From Methanofollis sp. (GTDB lineage: Archaea > Halobacteriota > Methanomicrobia > Methanomicrobiales > Methanofollaceae): a DNA stretch of 64,000 nt. The notes beneath the pieces were generated by a model that had not been told where the DNA came from, searched no databases, and saw only the letters and a list, made by a program, of their open reading frames with translations. The DNA lies in NCBI RefSeq assembly GCF_028702905.1, contig NZ_JAQVNX010000002.1:1-64000 (forward strand), in the 5' to 3' direction. Below are positions 61,809 through 64,000 of the stretch, piece by piece; position 1 is the first letter of the stretch, and the number at the start of each line of letters is the position of its first letter. Position numbers and translations under genes: made by a program.

Positions 61809-63008
61809 CTACCCCCTCACCGCGTCCAGGATCGGTTCCTGCGCCGTCTTCCATGCCGGGATATAACCGGAGACGAGAGAGACGGCAAAGAGGCCCGCGA
61901 TGCTCCTGAGGACCTGCCCGGCTTCGAGCACCGGCCTGACGGCGCCGCCGGGAAAGATGAGGGGGTTCGCAGTGAGGTACAGGGTGAGGACGGCGGTGAA
62001 GGCGAGGCCGACGACCGTCCCGAGAGAAGCGATGACCGCCACCTGGATCACATAGGAGTTGATGATGATCCTCTCGTCGATCCCGATCGCCTTGAGGATC
62101 CCGATCTGCTTGCGCTTGCCCACCGTGCTGATGAAGATGACGATGAAGACGACGACGACGGCGATGACGAGAGAGACCAGGGTCGAGATCGCGTTGATGA
62201 TGTCGAAGCTCTGGATGGCGTCGTTCACAAAGCCCTGCGCCTTCTCCTGGTAGGTCTTGATCTTCTCCTGGACGCCGAAACTCATGAGGGCGACCTTCAT
62301 CTCCTCCTCGTTCCCTTCCTCCGCGGTGCGGACCAGGACCTGGTTGGCCTGGTCCGAGATGCCGAGGACGTCTTCCATCTCAGCGGTGGTGACATAGGCC
62401 TGCCTGTCTGCCTGGACCGCCATCGTCTCGATGATCCCCTTCACCCGCATCTCCCGCGTCTCCCCGTTCGCGAAGGTGACGAGCACGGAGTCGCCGACCT
62501 TCACCCCGCCGAGGGACTCGATCTTGTCCTTCGACTCGTCCTCCTCGCCGGCAAGGAGGACGCCGAGGACGACCTGGTCCCTGTCCCCGCCGGAGAGGAA
62601 GTCGCCCGATGTGACAGCGGTATGGAGGGTAGTCACCTCCTCCTCGTACCGGGGCGTGAAGGCGACGACGGCCCCTGCGATCGCCTTCCCTTTGTAGGTG
62701 AAGGTGGCGCCCGTCTGGATATGGGGGGACGACGCCGCGACGCCGGGGACACGGTCGATCTTCCTCTTCAGGACCGCGACATCGTCGATATAGAGGTTGT
62801 TATCCTTCGGTTCGACGACCAGGTTGCCGTAGGTGTAGTCGATCGACTGCCTGTTGAAGATCTCGACGACCCCGGAGATGATGGAGGGGAGAAAGACGAG
62901 GTTCACGAAGACGAGGGCGATGATCATGACGGTGAGGACGAAGGTCCCCCTGTTCCCCCGCCTGATCGACCGGGACGCAAGGAAGAGAGAGACGCCGATG
63001 TCTGACAC
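61809..63008 (-). CDS. ABC transporter permease, FtsX/MacB type
   Basis: 399-residue membrane protein with the MacB-type topology: one N-terminal helix (about 25-45), a large extracytoplasmic domain (50-260) and three C-terminal helices with the FtsX motif VGKRKQIGILKAIGIDERII near 300. It works with the ATPase downstream, probably in mechanotransmission or export at the cell envelope rather than transport through the membrane. GTG at 63008, with GGAGG eight bases upstream, is the likely start; it lies just after the stop of the surface-protein gene. Confidence 0.9.
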   Translation of the reverse strand: MSDIGVSLFLASRSIRRGNRGTFVLTVMIIALVFVNLVFLPSIISGVVEIFNRQSIDYTYGNLVVEPKDNNLYIDDVAVLKRKIDRVPGVAASSPHIQTGATFTYKGKAIAGAVVAFTPRYEEEVTTLHTAVTSGDFLSGGDRDQVVLGVLLAGEEDESKDKIESLGGVKVGDSVLVTFANGETREMRVKGIIETMAVQADRQAYVTTAEMEDVLGISDQANQVLVRTAEEGNEEEMKVALMSFGVQEKIKTYQEKAQGFVNDAIQSFDIINAISTLVSLVIAVVVVFIVIFISTVGKRKQIGILKAIGIDERIIINSYVIQVAVIASLGTVVGLAFTAVLTLYLTANPLIFPGGAVRPVLEAGQVLRSIAGLFAVSLVSGYIPAWKTAQEPILDAVRG

Positions 63009-63010
63009 TT

Positions 63011-64000
63011 TTATTCCTCCTTCCTCCTCCGCAGCCACCAGACGGCCGCGACGGCCGCCGCAATAAGCACGAAAGCCCCGACGACGAGGGGCGTCCTGTC
63101 AGGCGCCTCGACGGCGATGCCGAGGTCTTCGGTCATCCTGTGCGCCCCCCGGTCGTCGCGCCACGCGACGACGAGGGTGTAGGGCCGGTCTCCCGCCTCG
63201 CCGGCACGGAGGTTGAAGACGGCAGGGGCGTCGTTGTCGGGTTCGATCGTCCCGACGAAGGCCTCTTTCGTCCCCTCGAAGGGGAGGTCGACCGTCGCCC
63301 GCACCGAGGTGGCGTCGTCGGTGCCCGTGTTCTCGATCCTGATGATCAGGGTGAAGGGGCTGCCGGCAGAGGGGCGCACCGGGTCGGTGGAGAGGGAGGC
63401 GATCCCCATCTCGGCCTGCCCTGTCACCTGCACTCCCACAGACTCGGTCCTGGCGACCTTCGCGGCTTCGGGCGTGACGTAGGTGAGGGAGACCGGGATC
63501 ACCTGCAGGCCTGTCGGCGTCCGCCGGTCTGTCGCAAAGGAGAGGTTGAAGCGCACCGCGTCCCCGGGTTCGAGTTGCTCGACATAGTAGTGTTCAGGGG
63601 AGAGGGAGACGATGGATGTGGCATTGGGCGGCGAGACCTGTACGGAGAGGTCGTTTGCCCGGGAGAGCCCGGTGTTTTGCAGGAGGAGAGAGAGGGAGAA
63701 AGTCTCGCCTGGCACCACCCTATCGGGCGCGGTCCGCATGACAGATATGGCCGGTTGGGCGATGAGGGCGTACCGGGAGTTCACGTTCACCGGGACCGGA
63801 TATTTGACGCTCCTCGCCCCCTGTACCCTGACCCAGACCTCGGGAAAGTAGAGCCCCTCCTCCTCGGGCGCCCGGACGAGGAAGGTGAGGGTGACGGACT
63901 GGCCAGGCCCGACCTCGCCGACGTCGCCATAGTCCCCGGAGATCACCTTCAGGCCTTCACCCTTGAGGTAGACACTCTCGATAAAGGCGTTGATGGCGGT
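63011..64000 (-). CDS. Membrane-anchored S-layer/CARDB-type surface protein (5' end outside window)
   Basis: The frame is open to the window edge (330 residues seen). It consists of Ig-like, CARDB/COG1361-type repeats, e.g. GPGQSVTLTFLVRAP, PGETFSLSLLLQNTGLSRAN and SPFTLIIRIENTGTDDATSV, and ends with a C-terminal transmembrane helix (RTPLVVGAFVLIAAAVAAVW) and the basic tail RRRKEE. Outside-facing and anchored at the C-terminus. It lies in one operon with the FtsX-type permease (two-base gap) and ATPase, an arrangement known from archaeal COG1361-ABC clusters; it may be the effector or cargo of the transporter. Confidence 0.85.
   Translation of the reverse strand, partial: TAINAFIESVYLKGEGLKVISGDYGDVGEVGPGQSVTLTFLVRAPEEEGLYFPEVWVRVQGARSVKYPVPVNVNSRYALIAQPAISVMRTAPDRVVPGETFSLSLLLQNTGLSRANDLSVQVSPPNATSIVSLSPEHYYVEQLEPGDAVRFNLSFATDRRTPTGLQVIPVSLTYVTPEAAKVARTESVGVQVTGQAEMGIASLSTDPVRPSAGSPFTLIIRIENTGTDDATSVRATVDLPFEGTKEAFVGTIEPDNDAPAVFNLRAGEAGDRPYTLVVAWRDDRGAHRMTEDLGIAVEAPDRTPLVVGAFVLIAAAVAAVWWLRRRKEE

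Overview
The window reads as a chromosomal segment of a methanogenic euryarchaeon. The gene content points to the order Methanomicrobiales, near Methanofollis or Methanoculleus; that placement is inference. The evidence is an archaeal DNA replication and translation block (PriS, Gins51, L44e, S27e, aIF2-alpha, Nop10), sn-glycerol-1-phosphate dehydrogenase and geranylgeranyl reductase for ether lipids, an RNA polymerase with split B''/B' and A'/A'' subunits, pyruvoyl-dependent arginine decarboxylase, UPF0179 and UPF0058 proteins, archaeal TATA boxes, GGTGAT-type ribosome binding sites and many ATGA overlaps. Base composition is GC-rich, with more AT-rich patches at 4.6-8.3 kb, 30-38.6 kb and 45.3-45.7 kb.

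Layout. 0-4.5 kb: MntP (cut by the window edge), MsrA, an endonuclease V with altered active-site residues, and a copper P-type ATPase with a C-terminal YHS domain. 4.6-7.7 kb: an unusual four-gene secretome operon, one secreted protein followed by three paralogous lipoproteins. 8.3-20.6 kb: core genes, namely arginine decarboxylase, ProRS, a DUF63/SpoIIM membrane pair, G1P dehydrogenase, an ADP-ribosylglycohydrolase, Elp3, and the primase-GINS-ribosomal-aIF2 cluster ending in a PAC2 protein. 21-25.4 kb: endonuclease Q and a CbiMNQO cobalt/nickel transporter. 25.6-30.5 kb: ferredoxin plus geranylgeranyl reductase, TrkA, RNase HII and a site-2 protease.

30.5-40.2 kb is an accessory island. It holds a KTSC protein, an MFS exporter, a PAS histidine kinase translationally adjacent to a CheB-CheR-PAS fusion, and an NfeD/SPFH membrane pair. 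Three decayed pieces of the 3' end of the SPFH gene lie scattered upstream between the island genes.

40.5-47.4 kb: a TPR protein, a DUF89 phosphatase, tRNA-Pro, then a divergent signalling cluster that I regard as the best candidate for an undescribed system. One arm encodes a protein with an internally duplicated domain, a membrane-anchored roadblock-like protein, a MinD-type ATPase and a small membrane coiled-coil protein. The other arm encodes a soluble Roadblock/LC7 protein and a response regulator. PsiE and tRNA-Lys follow.

47.4-55.7 kb: the RNA polymerase operon rpoH-B''-B'-A'-A''-L30e-nusA. 55.7-64 kb: a VOC protein, small membrane and lipoprotein genes, a PLP aminotransferase, a DUF475/TerC-like protein, an SDR, and a MacB/FtsX-type ABC transporter operon led by a membrane-anchored S-layer-like protein that runs off the window.

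Several long intergenic regions (near 0.9, 20.8, 42.5, 56.9, 59.0 and 60.2 kb) share pieces of one dispersed GC-rich noncoding repeat. No CRISPR array, insertion sequence, rRNA or recognisable integrase was found.
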